From contig RPFO01000312.1 of NCBI GenBank assembly GCA_009746045.1, forward strand, positions 4,402,976 to 4,466,975: a DNA stretch of 64,000 nt, given 5' to 3'. The notes beneath the pieces are model-generated. The model was not told the DNA's origin, searched no databases, and was given only the letters and a program-made list of their open reading frames with translations. Shown piece by piece: positions 1 through 11,010 of this stretch. Made by a program: the position numbers and the translations under genes. This stretch comes from Mesostigma viride. Taxonomy: Eukaryota; Streptophyta; Mesostigmatophyceae; Mesostigmatales; Mesostigmataceae. Positions within the stretch are counted from its first letter, which is position 1, and each line of letters begins with the position of its first letter.

Positions 1-2100
1 GGTTTTGCAAATTGAAGCGTGCCTGGCCAGCTGCAGGAAAGCAGCTCCACTATGTGAAATAAGCCCGTCATCCCGGATGCGGCCGAAAAACGGGGGTTTA
101 AACACCTCCCAATACATCACTGATGCCGGTCTTATTTCGCACTTGAAATGTGGGCTGGAGTTGAGCCGGGTGGCTCAGGATGGCCAAGTTAGTACAAACT
201 AATACAACGCTGAAAGAACTACTATCGGCCAATAAATGATAGTACAACAAGCAAAGATCTGTAGCAGCCAACCAGCTACTAAGGATCCGAGCTGTATATA
301 TTATCCTTGGTAGTATCTACGCTTGTGGCGCGGCGCCATGAGGTTGAGCGCCGGACAGGCATGATGCGGAAGCAAGGTCCTGTGTGCATCAAGTATCCGC
401 AGTGCTGAGTACATAGTTGGTTGCTGCAATGAGCTTCTAGAAGGGTCCATAGTACAGATGTTTGACGTGGATCCGACGTACTGGATTTGTTGACGCAAAT
501 GGTTGCTGACTTGCGTTGACGGACGGAAAGTGGATGCGAAAAGCATTATATGGAATTACTGCGCAAGGCAGTGGTATCTATCTGATTTGAGTCCATCGGA
601 TGAATTGGACCGACAAGGTTGTTGAACTCATTCATGGTCAACGCAACCTAAGAGCCAGTATTATTGTTGTCCATGAATAAAGACAATCATGATGAATTAT
701 GAACCTAATGGTCGCATCAGAAAGCTGAGCACACGCAAGTGTGTCCAGCTTAACTGATTTCGTTTCTCAGACGCCGCAAGCGGCTCGAGAAGACTCCCTT
801 CACCGTGGACGATGACTTGACCCTGGCGTAGCAACAACGGCGACGGGAGCTATGGCCGACCTACCTCCAGCTCTGGCAGACCGCGGCGGGGAAGCCCACA
901 ACACCGCGAGCCCCGCCAAATTTTTACATAAATTATTGTCCGGAATTCGTCCGAGATTTAGATTTTTCCCGCGCCACGACTGACGAAAACGACGAAAACA
1001 CCCATGGCGGTCGAGCATGAGCTAGCGTTCTGAAACTTGCGTCATTGCAGCCGCTCGAGGTGTCAAAACGAAGCTTACATCACGGTTAATCCATGGAATA
1101 ATTTTGGACTTATATACGCTGCTATTGCGACGCGGGCATTGAACGGGACAAAAAGTTTTTTTCACAGCGGACCAGTTTTTCGCGTAAACCGGATTTCTCG
1201 GTGGTACGTGTCTCAAGGTCCTGGATACGGGAGGAAACGAAAATCCCGGCACAATAGCTCAGCTCGTTTGTTATAATATTCCCGAAAACGTTAGTGTTTT
1301 CGTTTTTTCATGAGTTTCGCTTTTAATTGTCCGGCATTGGCGTGAATAAATACGGGGGTTCGAAATCCGTCTGTTTCTTGCTTCATGCAATGCATATCTT
1401 TGTCGTCAGATGATGTCAGAGCTCTTTATTAGGCTATGCCCGACCTCACTATACTGCCAGCCTGCGGCAATGAGCCAGCAGAAGATATGGCGTGCCCAAG
1501 ATTCCGCGCTAAGGCCGCTAATGGTCTTCCGGATGTGCAGTAAGTGCGGTAAAAGCTTCGAAAATTGCTTATAATGCCTGTAGGAAGCTCAGTTTGCGAC
1601 AGTGTTTTCCAAGCGAGTTCATTGTTCTTTTGACGCCAGATACAAAAGGCAGAGGGGGGCATCGTTTTTATTAGTCGGCAGTGCGGTTTTGAGATGTGAT
1701 GAGTCGGGCAGACGACTTTGCCACGACACGCTCGGCCCAAGCTTCGCATATCCCGGCAGCCATAAAGAAGCGCAGATTAAGCGAGGTGAGCGAGCCAGAG
1801 GGCCCAGAATCGTTGCTAACGCAAGGCAGCTTCTAAAAGGGTAGAAAGCCGGATTGTTAAGGCTTTCTCAAGAGCATGGTGCAGTGGTTATTGCCACAGG
1901 ACCTTGTCCAGAGATTTGCCCAAGGTTGTCTTTCTGATTGAAAGACTGTTTTACAGAGAGATGGGAGAACGTTTCCAACGTTGTTGCTTATTCATTACTG
2001 TGAAGAAAGAGCCTTTTCAGTTGCTAACAATGAGATGGAAGCTGTCTCATGCAAATTAACCAGGCAATGCAAGTGATGCAAGGTGAGGCCATGCATGGCT
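1..2100. other. Gene-poor flank with no recognisable intact gene
   Basis: Short open frames occur on both strands but none has a recognisable domain or a plausible chain of exons. The only interpretable piece is a decayed LINE ORF1 fragment near 780-1015, listed separately. The rest is mixed-composition sequence in which I see no tandem repeat, inverted repeat or RNA gene. Confidence 0.5.
780..1015 (+). pseudogene. Relic of a LINE ORF1 C-terminal region
   Basis: The plus-strand reading contains the motif VDDDLTLA followed, after an in-frame stop, by QQRRRELWPTY and then a short conserved-looking stretch ending near 1015. It resembles the C-terminal part of LINE ORF1 proteins, where a DDDLTP.Q..RR motif follows the RRM-like domain. 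The intact LINE in this window has the equivalent SLDDDLTPAQLRARRDRL at about 5850-5905. The stop and the absence of any start or upstream domain mark it as dead. Family membership beyond 'ORF1-like' is inference. Confidence 0.4.
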
Positions 2101-2109
2101 GATATTGCC

Positions 2110-3350
2110 TTCATGCGTGAGTTGGGCAGGAGACTGGCTGGGTGCGTGGCTGGCTAGGCGTGTATGGGGTGTTGCAATGGTGAGGGCATGCGAGGCGGGC
2201 ACATGCCTGGCTGGTTTGGGTGTTGGGTAGTGAGGAGGTTCGGTGATTGTGTTGTTGAGTGGTTAGGTGGTCAGGTGGTTGTGTAGCTGGGTGATTGGTT
2301 GTTTGGTTGTTTGATTGCCCAGAGAGCCTTGGGTGGGAGGCTTGGGCTATAGATGCTTCAAGGGATGCCTAGGCGTGGGTGGGTTCAATGGCAGGTGGGT
2401 GGCTGATAGGTGGATGCCTTGGTAAATTGGCTTGCTGCGTAAGTGGGAACACAGGCAGTTGGAGAGGGTGGGTGGGTGGCTGGCTGGTCATGGTGGGTGG
2501 ATGAGTGCAAGGGCGGTCGGTTCTTGGCAGATGGGCAGGTGGCTGGGTGATGATAGGCTTTGGGGACTTTGAAGTGGGTGGGTTGTTGGATGCATGAGTG
2601 AAACAACTGCACGGTTTTGAGGGTGGTGGGTTGGTGGTTGGTTGGTTAGGGATGTGTGTGTGTGGGTGGGTTTGTGGGTGGGCCATTTGTGGTTGGTGGC
2701 TGGTGGATGTGTAGATGACTAGATGTGGGTGGGTGGGCGAAGGGACGGGTAGATCGACGGGTGGGCGCACAGATATGGATGCGTGGATGGGTTTATGGTT
2801 GGGACCGACTCACGTACCTATCGCGGGTGAAGGGCTGTGCAGGTTTGGGGTGAGGTAGGTGCCGGGGTGCTGGCTAGCTGAGAAAATGCATGTGTGGGTG
2901 GGTCAGTGGGTGGGTCAGTGGGTATAATAAGGGTGTGGGGGCAGTGAGTGGTTGAGTGGGTAGGTGCGTGGGTGGGTCAACTGTGGGTGGCCGGACGGGT
3001 GCATATGGGGCCAGCTGGCTGGGTGTTTAGGTGGTTGGGTGGTTGGGTGGTTGGCTCATTGGATGCATGGGGGAATGCCTGCTTATTACCTAGTTGGTGT
3101 GTGGGTTGCGCAGGTGCCTTGGTGGGTGGGTGGATGTCCAAGTGGGTTGGTAGGTGGTTGAGTGCCTAGGTGCACGCATGGTTGTATAAGTTGGGTAAGC
3201 ACGTGCGCGGCTGGCTTGGTGGGTGGGTCACTGGGTGGGAGGACAGGTGGCTGTCTGGGTGCACGGGCGCTCGAGTGTGTGAGCAGTTGTGTGGGTGGGT
3301 GGCCAGGTGGCTGCATGGGTGGACGACTGCATGGGTGGCTTGGTGCGCAC
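2110..3350. repeat. Degenerate G/T-rich (GGGTGG / TGGTTGG) simple repeat region
   Basis: About 1.2 kb is dominated by imperfect runs of TGGGTGG, TGGTTGG and related words, so open frames on both strands read as W/G/V-rich or P/T/H-rich peptides. Those frames are products of the repeat, not genes. No exact unit length holds for long, so this looks like an old, diverged (GGGT)n-type tract related in composition to the fresh (CACC)n arrays at 35 kb. Confidence 0.75.
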
Positions 3351-3856
3351 AAAGTGCAAGAGATGGAGACATGGGATATGCCAATGCCATATCATGTGAG
3401 CATACGTGGATGCCAGGTGACATGTGCCAGCGTGGGGGTCACTGCACCTTGATGTGCTCGTTCGGCATATTCTCGACATGTATTTTACTGTACACGTAGT
3501 GCATATCATGCATGGTGCATGTTGGTAGCATTCAAATGGCTGTGTTAGTGATGTGGCATGTATTATTCACCTTTCCTTCCCATTTTGCAATGTGCCAAGT
3601 AGTTTAGAGGCATGGCGTCATGGGGTATACATGTGGACATGCACTGCACATCACAGCTTTGTGGCATACTGGCAATGCCTACCTTACATGATGGATTCTG
3701 CTAGCAATGGTCACCACTCAGGCATTCACATGCACCAAGTTTTTGCACACTGTTTGTACTAGTCATCCTTGAGTTGCCTGCAAAGATTTAAATGATGTGC
3801 CCCAGCTTGGAGAATGTTTTGGTGGTTAATGTTGTTAAAATTGTGAGTAAAAAAGC

Positions 3857-4108
3857 AAAAAATGGTGACAATTGCTGGCAAATGTCACCATTTTGGGCTC
3901 TGCATGATCTGAATTTTTGCTCATGACTTGTTGAGACCTTGCATCAGGTGCTGGCATGATGGCAATAAGTTTTGGTGGCATTCTGACATTATTTGGGTTA
4001 AATATTGATTTAAAATGGCCATTAATGACAAATGCTAGCAAAATTTTGCTAGCATTTGTCACCAACCAGGGCTCCAAATGGCGTAGAACTTTGTGCAAGG
4101 TCAGAACA
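3857..4108. repeat. AT-rich patch with nested palindromes
   Basis: Three inverted pairs are visible. TGGTGACA/TGTCACCA arms flank a short loop near 3860-3894. Arms at 3927-3942 and 4093-4108 pair with about two mismatches in 16. Positions 4026-4061 form a perfect 36-bp palindrome centred on AAAATTTT. The nesting suggests a small non-autonomous DNA element, but no clean terminal repeat with target duplication could be defined. Confidence 0.55.
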
Positions 4109-4869
4109 ATTATTATTCATCACCACTGCAAAGTTACAGCATAATCTGAGATCATCTATTGTTTCTATGCAAGTGCAAGTGGTTTAGGTGGCCAGTTTTG
4201 GCCTTGGATCTGGAGTTAACTTAAGAAGGGAGTACCATGTAAACTTAACATTTTGACTCAACTACTCCACCACTAGCCAGACACATCCCGGGGAGTGGTG
4301 GGATCCAATCCTAGGTCAATCTGACATTAAAGTTGCCATGGGCCATAATTTATGTAAAAAAAAGGCCATTTCAAGGTGTTGTGCCGGTGTACTGGACTGG
4401 GGGCAACCATCTACGTCAGCCACAAGCCCTGGCCCGCGACCCCCGCGACCCCCGCAACCCCCGCGACTCCAGACGCCCCAGCTTAGGGGAATACAGCAGT
4501 AGTACTATAGTATAAGTGTAAAATAGTCGGCAGGCCTAGTAGCAGTGGCCTTGTACATGTACGCCTACAGGCACTATACCAGCTGATGCCTTAGCATTTT
4601 TGTAGTCATGTACATGTGTGCCTATGATGTGCCATACTCCAGATGATGCCTAGCTTTATTTAATTATGCTGTGCCCATGCAGGGAGTTCTCTCTCTGCTG
4701 AGAAGCCATGCCCTAGCTAGCCTTTGTATAGCCATGCTGATCTTCCACCCTATATGCCAGCACCTTTCGTTAGGTGCTAGGATAGTGGTGTGCAGGTGCA
4801 CTTTGTGCACCCAGAGCAGGTGTAGTTTACACCCTACCCTTGCAGGAAGTAGCCCAGAGTGTATTATTA

Positions 4870-4930
4870 TAGGTCATATACCCCTTCTCAGTGATATATG
4901 CTACATATACTCCCAACGGAGTTATGTTAC
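4870..4930 (+). mobile_element. Probable LINE 3' tail remnant (terminal hairpin)
   Basis: The segment ends in ACATATACTCCCAACGGAG followed by TTATGT, which folds as a short hairpin with a CCAAC-type loop, and then runs directly into the (AATTC)n tract. Very similar text (CCCCTTCTCAG, then TACATATACT, then CCCACGGAG) recurs just after the second (AATTC)n tract at 10,390-10,437. I read it as the 3' end of a 5'-truncated LINE copy whose tail is the pentanucleotide repeat. Confidence 0.45.
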
Positions 4931-5100
4931 AATTCAATTCAATTCAATTCAATTCAATTCAATTCAATTCAATTCAATTCAATTCAATTCAATTCAATTC
5001 AATTCAATTCAATTCAATTCAATTCAATTCAATTCAATTCAATTCAATTCAATTCAATTCAATTCAATTCAATTCAATTCAATTCAATTCAATTCAATTC
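4930..5100. repeat. (AATTC)n pentanucleotide microsatellite, about 34 copies
   Basis: A perfect run of the 5-bp unit reads in all frames as FNSIQ-type peptide and artificially extends the ORF1 frame upstream. It abuts the 5' end of the LINE. A matching tract lies at the LINE's 3' end. Confidence 0.97.
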
Positions 5101-5109
5101 ACCGAGATT

Positions 5110-6138
5110 ATGCAACAAGGCCGGCCCCTACTCTGGCCTCAGCCACCGCCTGGGCTCACCGCCATTACCCCGGTTACCGACCCCAAGGACTTGACCTCAC
5201 TCAAGAAAAGTGAGTTGCGCGTCGTTGCCACGACGACGCTGCTGGGAAATTCGGAACTGCTGCCAGTATCCGGATCTGCAGCAGCAGCAGCCCTTGCCGG
5301 TACGGTGGCGCAGAAGCTTGCCACGGAGCTGATAAATTCTGATCTCGCAGGCCACTTGGCTGCGGCGATCGAGGACAACGTGGCGGACAAGGTGGCGGCC
5401 CAGGTCGTCGGCACGCTGACAGAGGCGGTTGCCGGCACCCTCGCGGCGCAGGTGGCCGGCAATTTAGCGGACAACGTGGAGGCGCAGGTGGCGAAGGTGG
5501 CCCCGTCCTACGCGACTATGGCCAGCACAGCCATCCAAGAAATAGCCACTAGCACTGCTCAGGCGGTCTCTAGGACCTTTGCCGACCGGGACAACAAAGA
5601 GCGGCGCGGCCGCACCATAATTATTCGTAATGTGGCGGCCCTCCCCCGGGAGACGGGGCTGAGCCTCCGCCTCAAGGTGGAGAAGGAACTCATCACCAAC
5701 TTCCGCCTAGAGGACAGTGTCACAATTGACACCGTCCGCCGCCTACCGGGGCGCGCGGATGCGCCGGTGGCGCTCGTGCTTACGCGCCCCATCGGCAAGC
5801 ACTATATTCTCCAACACCGCACCAAGCTACCACGAGGCTTGGGTTGGAGTCTCGACGACGATCTGACCCCGGCGCAGCTTCGCGCCCGCAGGGACCGGCT
5901 GGCACAAGAGGACGCGAAGGAGGCCCTCGCTGACCGCACGAAGAAGGTGCGGCTGCGGTGGAAGGACGACGCATGGCACATGGAGGTTACCTCACGGGAG
6001 GTTACCACGCCGAGGGGAGACGCGCGGGGGGTAGGGAGTAGGCCCTCCCCGCCCCCTCACACCGCGAGCAGCTACCGGGGGTTAGCTAGAACCCACCCCC
6101 CACACCCGTCGTCCGATGGCCGAGCGTGTCTTGGATAG
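5110..6138 (+). CDS. LINE ORF1 protein (RNA-binding, RRM-like)
   Basis: About 342 residues are predicted from the first ATG after the microsatellite; the frame is also open through the repeat upstream, which is not likely to be translated sequence. Residues roughly 45-150 form an Ala/Val-rich stretch of repeated amphipathic segments (LAGHLAAAIEDNVADKV and similar), a probable oligomerisation helix. RTIIIRNV near residue 175 looks like an RRM-type first strand. VALVLTRPIGKHYIL and SLDDDLTPAQLRARRDRL follow, as in the C-terminal domain of LINE ORF1 proteins. The known role of this family is binding the element RNA as a chaperone. Its stop overlaps the ORF2 start by 23 nt in another frame, which suggests coupled translation. 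Confidence 0.75.
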   Translation: MQQGRPLLWPQPPPGLTAITPVTDPKDLTSLKKSELRVVATTTLLGNSELLPVSGSAAAAALAGTVAQKLATELINSDLAGHLAAAIEDNVADKVAAQVVGTLTEAVAGTLAAQVAGNLADNVEAQVAKVAPSYATMASTAIQEIATSTAQAVSRTFADRDNKERRGRTIIIRNVAALPRETGLSLRLKVEKELITNFRLEDSVTIDTVRRLPGRADAPVALVLTRPIGKHYILQHRTKLPRGLGWSLDDDLTPAQLRARRDRLAQEDAKEALADRTKKVRLRWKDDAWHMEVTSREVTTPRGDARGVGSRPSPPPHTASSYRGLARTHPPHPSSDGRACLG

Positions 6139-9100
6139 TCCAATCTCACGGACGACGCAACGGAGTCAAAGCCGCGACCTTCATCGCCAACTTCGCAACA
6201 AGGAGCGCCTGCTGGCTTTCGCAACCCGGCACTCCCAACGGTATGCTGCATTCTTTGACCCCAAGACCAGGCGAGCAAGTCGCGCCGCCCGCCTGGAGGG
6301 TGCCCTATGCGCGTTGAAAAGTACTATGTTATCTCACGCCGCACACACGTCCCCGCCAGCCTCCCCCCAACCCCCTGCCGACACCGCGGGTCCCCGGCGC
6401 CCCCTGCTGGGCCAACGCCGGCACCACTCGCTGCGCATCGCAACCTACAATGTCCGCACCCTGCCCGGGGGAGATGCCCCCCCGCGGGCCAACGAGCTTG
6501 TCCACTACTGCCGCCTATATGGCATTGATGTGCTTGGGGTCCAAGAGCACCGACGCTCCTTTGAGGGCCCCGTTCAGCGTGTCACCCTCGCACTACAATG
6601 GCAACTGCTGTGCGGCCCGGCGCATGCACCGGGTCAGGGAGGAGTGGGCCTGCTGTGCTCCCCCACCGCTGCCGCCCAGCTCGTGGACCACAAACTTTGC
6701 TCGAATCGGATCCTTCAGTGCACTTTCCGCTCCCTTGAAGGACGGACCCCCATTATGCTCTCGGTAATTGTCGGATATGCCCCACATGCTGGGCACCCGG
6801 CCGAGGACCGCGCAGCGTTCTTCAACCAGTTGCTCGACATAGAGAAACAGATCCCACGTCAATACATCGTTGCCATCTTGGTGGATGCCAACGCGACCCT
6901 GCCCGTGGGCCGCGGGGGCTGCATGTATGCGCCGCGCCTAACCGATAGCAATGCCAACACCCCCCTACTTGAGCAACTGCTCACTGAGGGGGACTTGACT
7001 GCTGCCAATACGCTGTTTGCTAAACCGCCTGATGCACTAGTGACCTTTGTGGGCCCCATGCGCAGGGCGGCTGGCTCGATGCTCCCTCGGCGGCGATGTG
7101 TATGCTTGGACTACATACTTGTGCGCAAGTGCTGGCGCTCTTCCGTCATCGATGCCCGTACGCTGACCACCCCCAGTGTCGCATCGGATCATCGCATGGT
7201 CACCGCAACCTTGCGCCTACGTCTTCAGGCCCCTGCGCGCCGCCGCCCCCGGCCCCGCCCTGACTGGACCTGCTTACGCCCCGTCCGTGGGCGCAGGGAG
7301 AAGTGGTCAGCGGATGAGATACGCCGCGATGCAATCAGGTCTGCCTTCGTGGACGCGCAACCTTTGATGTACCTGGACGCAGATCGCGGTGTAGATCTCA
7401 CGCCACCCTACGAACTGTTCATGCGATCGGTGGAGCTTGGCTCTAAGCTTCTCCCCGAGCAACCCCGCGCCCGACCAGCCCCGCTCTACCTGCGCGACGC
7501 CCGGGTGGTTGCCGCCCGGCTGGCGCTAGCGCAGGCCCGCCGCCGCGGGGAGGACCTGTACCCGTACCAGGAACGGCTTACTCAAGCATATACTGCCGCA
7601 CATGCGGAGGAGGTGGAGACACTTGCCGCCGAAATCAATCGCCACACGGCCGCCAACCAGCACAAGGCGGCCTGGCGCTCTCTCGACCGTCTCACCGGAC
7701 GCCGGGAAACGCAACGGGCTGACATCCCAGGCACCCCCAGTGAACGCCTTGAGATTTGGTTCAGCTCCCAGGCCAAACTATCAGGGGCCCCTGGCCCGCC
7801 CCCCCCGCCTGACCCCGCTGCAGCTGCACGCCCTGCGGCCAGCCGAGGCGGCCCCATTGAGCCCCCGCAGGCGCCCACCAGCGAGACGGACTACCTGGTC
7901 CCACCGCTCTCCGGCCCCTTGGTGGACGGCCCCCACGACGAGTGGACTCCCCAGGAATGGGCTGCTGCCATCTCCACCCTCCGCAATGATGCTGCCATGG
8001 GAGTGGACAATATTTCACCGGAGGTGGTTAAGATGCCTGAGCTTGAGCCTTTCCTCCGGGGTGTTTGCAACCGGATTCTACGAGATGGCCTCCCCCCGCC
8101 GACGTATTGGCAGACCGCTGTCCGGGTCATGCTGTACAAGGGCAAGGGGTCTGCCGCGGATACCGGCAACTACCGCGGCGTATGCCTCCAAAGCTGCGTG
8201 CTGAAAGTCTTCATGCGTCTCCTGCTGAACCGCATGCGCGCCAGCCTCGATCCCCACCTAGGCGATCCCCACCTAGGTGAGTCCCAGATGGGCTTCCCTG
8301 TTGGTCGCAATTGTGTTATGGTCACTATTACCGCGCGCCGCCTGATCGAGGAAGTGGGCCGCCTGGCCCCCGGCCTCTTGCCATTGCTATTGATCTTCGT
8401 GGATTACACCAAGGCATTCGATACGGTTATATGGGACGCCCTGTGGGTGGTCCTTCACCTGTTCCGTGTCCCATCGTACATCGTTGAGATCATCCGCCAG
8501 TTCTATGAAGGGTCCCAAGCCCAGGTCCGTACCGCCGACGGCGTCACTCCGGCGTTTCCCCTGCACACCGGGGTGTGGCAGGGCTGTGTGCTCTCCCCAT
8601 ATCTATTCATCATTATGGTGGACTATATTATGCGGCGTGCACAAGCCGCTTCGCCCGGGTGGAGGGGCGCCCGCCGGGGATCGAGGTCACGGAGTACGCC
8701 AGCTACGGCGGGGTTGACCCACCCTACCGCCTGAGCGATCTGATCTACGCTGATGACACGACACTCGTGGAAACCCCAGAGTCAGCCCAACTGTGGCTAG
8801 ACAGCTTATCACTGGAAGCGCGGGCGGTGGGGCTTATGATCAGCAAGAAAACGGAGGTCATGGCCATCGGCTTCCCTGCTGGGATAGCCCCACCCACCCT
8901 CCTCTTGCTAGACGGCAGCCCCGTCCCCCCGGCGACTCGCTTCAAGCTCCTTGGCAGCTGGCTTCCCTCCACGGCCGACGACATCAACACCCGCATTGGC
9001 CAGGCCTGGGCGGCCCTCCGCCGCCTCGACAGGTTCTGGACCTGTCGCTACCTGAGTGAGCGACGCAAGCGCATTCTGTTCAAGGCCCTTGTCCTCAGCA

Positions 9101-9728
9101 TCCTCCTTTATGGCTGCGAGGCGTGGACCCTGGACCAGGCGCTGAGCCAGCAGCTTGACGGCACCGTCACTCGAATGCTCCGTCATATCCTCGGCGTCCG
9201 CTACCAAGAACGCCGCACCCGGGCCGAGCTCTACTGCGAGCTCCCCTTGTCACCCATACCATCCGACACCGCCGCCTCCTCTTTGCCGGCCATCTTGCCC
9301 GCACAGACCAGGTGAATACCGATGTGGGCCCTGCCGGGGGGCTTAAGACGGGCCAACCAGGTAGACACCTCCTCCTATGGCAGGGTCCCCTTGTCCCATC
9401 GCAACCCACTGGCAAACTTGCGCGCGCCGGGCACCGGCGCGGCGCGACCCGGACCTATGTGACACAACTGCTTGAAGATGCAGGGCTTCTGGGACTATCC
9501 GTACTCCGCGCCCGCATGATTGACAAGGAGAAATGGGCTGCCATCTGCGATAAGCACCTCCCCGAGGGGTATGCTCCTGTTTTCTCCCCACGGGCCCCGC
9601 GGCCCGTTGCTAGCCAGGGTAGAAGTGCGCAGGTGGAGGTTATTGGTCCTGAGGATAGCCGCTACACTACCGCCTCGTCTGCCATTACAGTAGAGGACAG
9701 CTCGGATGAGGATTACATCCCCATCTAG
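6116..9728 (+). pseudogene. LINE ORF2: APE endonuclease plus reverse transcriptase, two frameshifts
   Basis: The endonuclease comes first: TYNVRTL near residue 110, GVQEHR near 141, then VIVGYAPH, VDANA, LDYILVRK and the catalytic SDHRMV near 357. Reverse transcriptase motifs follow: YRGVCLQS, FVDYTKAFD (first catalytic Asp), GVWQGCVLSPYLF, and the catalytic YADD at about 8745-8756. LFKALVLSILLYGCEAWTL and IRHRRLLFAGHLAR follow. The frame changes from 2 to 1 near 8640-8670, just before the YADD region, and from 1 to 0 near 9240-9255, just before IRHRRLLF. Both changes fit single-base losses. The last reading ends at 9728 after an acidic, Ser-rich tail. In the known mechanism the enzyme nicks the target and primes reverse transcription there; this copy cannot make full-length protein without correction of the frames. 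No RNase H domain is seen. Confidence 0.9.
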
Positions 9729-10196
9729 TGCTTAACGGTTGGGGGATGATGCAGACGATATTTGTTTAAACTTTTGTGTAATTATTTTTCTAATGAGATT
9801 AGCATAGTACTCCGTGGCATGCCTTTGCGCCGCCAACGCACGGTAGTCACGTGCCGCCAACGCACGGTACACAACCAGCCATAGCCTAGTCCTAGTACAG
9901 CCATGCTACGCCCTGGCTATGTTCAGATTACTTGCCCACGCTCCTTGCTATGATATGCTCACATGGGTCTTATTGCACCCACAGTTTGCCGGATCGTTAG
10001 CCTGTCCTTTTAGCTAGCCGCGCCCGATTGCAGCTGTGGCATGCCTTTGGCATGAAGGAGACTGGGGGTCTCTGCCCTTTCTCCTGTAGTGCACACACAG
10101 GGATTAAAAGCACTTCGGTGCTCCGTGACTCCCCAACGGGAGCACGAGTTTAATTAATTAATTAATTTGCGCATGACACGCAAGTACTTACTTACT
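9729..10196 (+). other. LINE 3' untranslated region with terminal hairpin at 10118-10145
   Basis: There is no coding signal. Near the end GTGCTCC and GGGAGCAC pair around a loop containing CCCCAAC, followed by repeated TTAA. The same loop sequence in a hairpin context recurs near 57,815, 57,990 and 58,245, and in altered form near 4,915 and 10,470. Some LINE reverse transcriptases are known to recognise a 3' stem-loop of their own RNA, so this is a candidate recognition element. Confidence 0.55.
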
Positions 10197-10388
10197 TAAT
10201 TCAATTCAATTCAATTCAATTCAATTCAATTCAATTCAATTCAATTCAATTCAATTCAATTCAATTCAATTCAATTCAATTCAATTCAATTCAATTCAAT
10301 TCAATTCAATTCAATTCAATTCAATTCAATTCAATTCTGACAATTCAATTCAATTCAATTCAATTCAATTCAATTCAATTCAATTCAA
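10197..10388. repeat. (AATTC)n pentanucleotide microsatellite, about 38 copies
   Basis: The same unit and phase type as at 4930-5100, interrupted once near 10,337 by a short TGA-containing variant. It immediately follows the LINE 3' tail. Confidence 0.96.
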
Positions 10389-10439
10389 TGCCCCTTCTCA
10401 GGGATATGTGAAGTGAGTGTTACATATACTACCCACGGA

Positions 10440-10687
10440 GAAATTAAAATTAAATGATAACATGACTCCGTACGTTGGGAGATCATGTAGCACCGATTTC
10501 ATGGACGTGTGGAGCGGGGGGAGCCGCGAAAAAGAACCACCTAACGAACTCTAAGCTAAGCTAAGCTACAATATCCTAGCTACTCTACTCAGCAGAGCGC
10601 CCCTTCCTCTTGGGGGGGGGGGGGGGCTTGCCCACAGGGGCTGGCGTGTGGGCCTGGACAATGACAGTGAGACAACTAATAAATAAA

Positions 10688-10735
<48 letters not shown>

Positions 10736-11010
10736 GTAATGGGACAAAAACAAATAATGAACACTACTATGAGAAGTACGCCGGTGCTCATGGACGGCTG
10801 CCCCCACGCCATGCCGATCCGGGTTGTCATGTCGTCCTCGCAGTCGGGGAGCCAGCTGCCGAGCAGCTTGAAGCGGCCTGAAGTAGGGTAGTTTACCTTG
10901 GTGTCGTCTCAGAGGCGGAGTGGGGGCGGGGGCCCGGCCAGGCCGAGGGCCATGGCCTCGGTTTTAGGGCTGATTTCTAGACTGACAGCGCCAGGCAGTC
11001 CAGGTAAACC
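10440..11010 (-). pseudogene. Fragment of a second LINE family (RT C-terminal part and 3' tail)
   Basis: On the minus strand, 11,005-10,785 encodes a broken but clear match to the region after the YADD motif. ISPKTEAMALGLAG, then TKVNYPTS, then KLLGSWLPDCEDDMTTRIGMAWG can be read with one internal stop. It aligns closely with 62,390-62,640. Microsatellite (ATAA)n/(AAT)n lies at 10,676-10,735 and a G-run at 10,612-10,626. Toward 10,440 comes a hairpin resembling the other LINE tails (ACATGAT...GGAGTCATGT). It is a 5'-truncated, mutated copy. Confidence 0.75.

Larger units (their letters stand above)
5101..10196 (+). mobile_element. Nearly full-length non-LTR (LINE) retrotransposon
   Basis: The element has two overlapping ORFs: an RNA-binding ORF1 (5110-6138) and ORF2 with an AP-type endonuclease followed by reverse transcriptase (6116-9728, two frameshifts). 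It has no LTRs, integrase or RNase H. It is followed by a non-coding 3' region of about 400 bp ending in a GC-rich hairpin and a TTAA-rich tail. Both ends sit in (AATTC)n. The GC-rich, codon-biased ORFs contrast with the AT-rich flanks. The boundaries are inferred: the 5' edge is where the microsatellite stops and the 3' edge is where it resumes. Only two apparent 1-nt losses break it, so insertion is fairly recent. Confidence 0.9.

Noticed and set aside
2369-3509. H/P/T-rich and G/W-rich frames in the 2.1-3.4 kb region
   Set aside because: They are products of the degenerate GGGTGG repeat, on both strands and in several frames.
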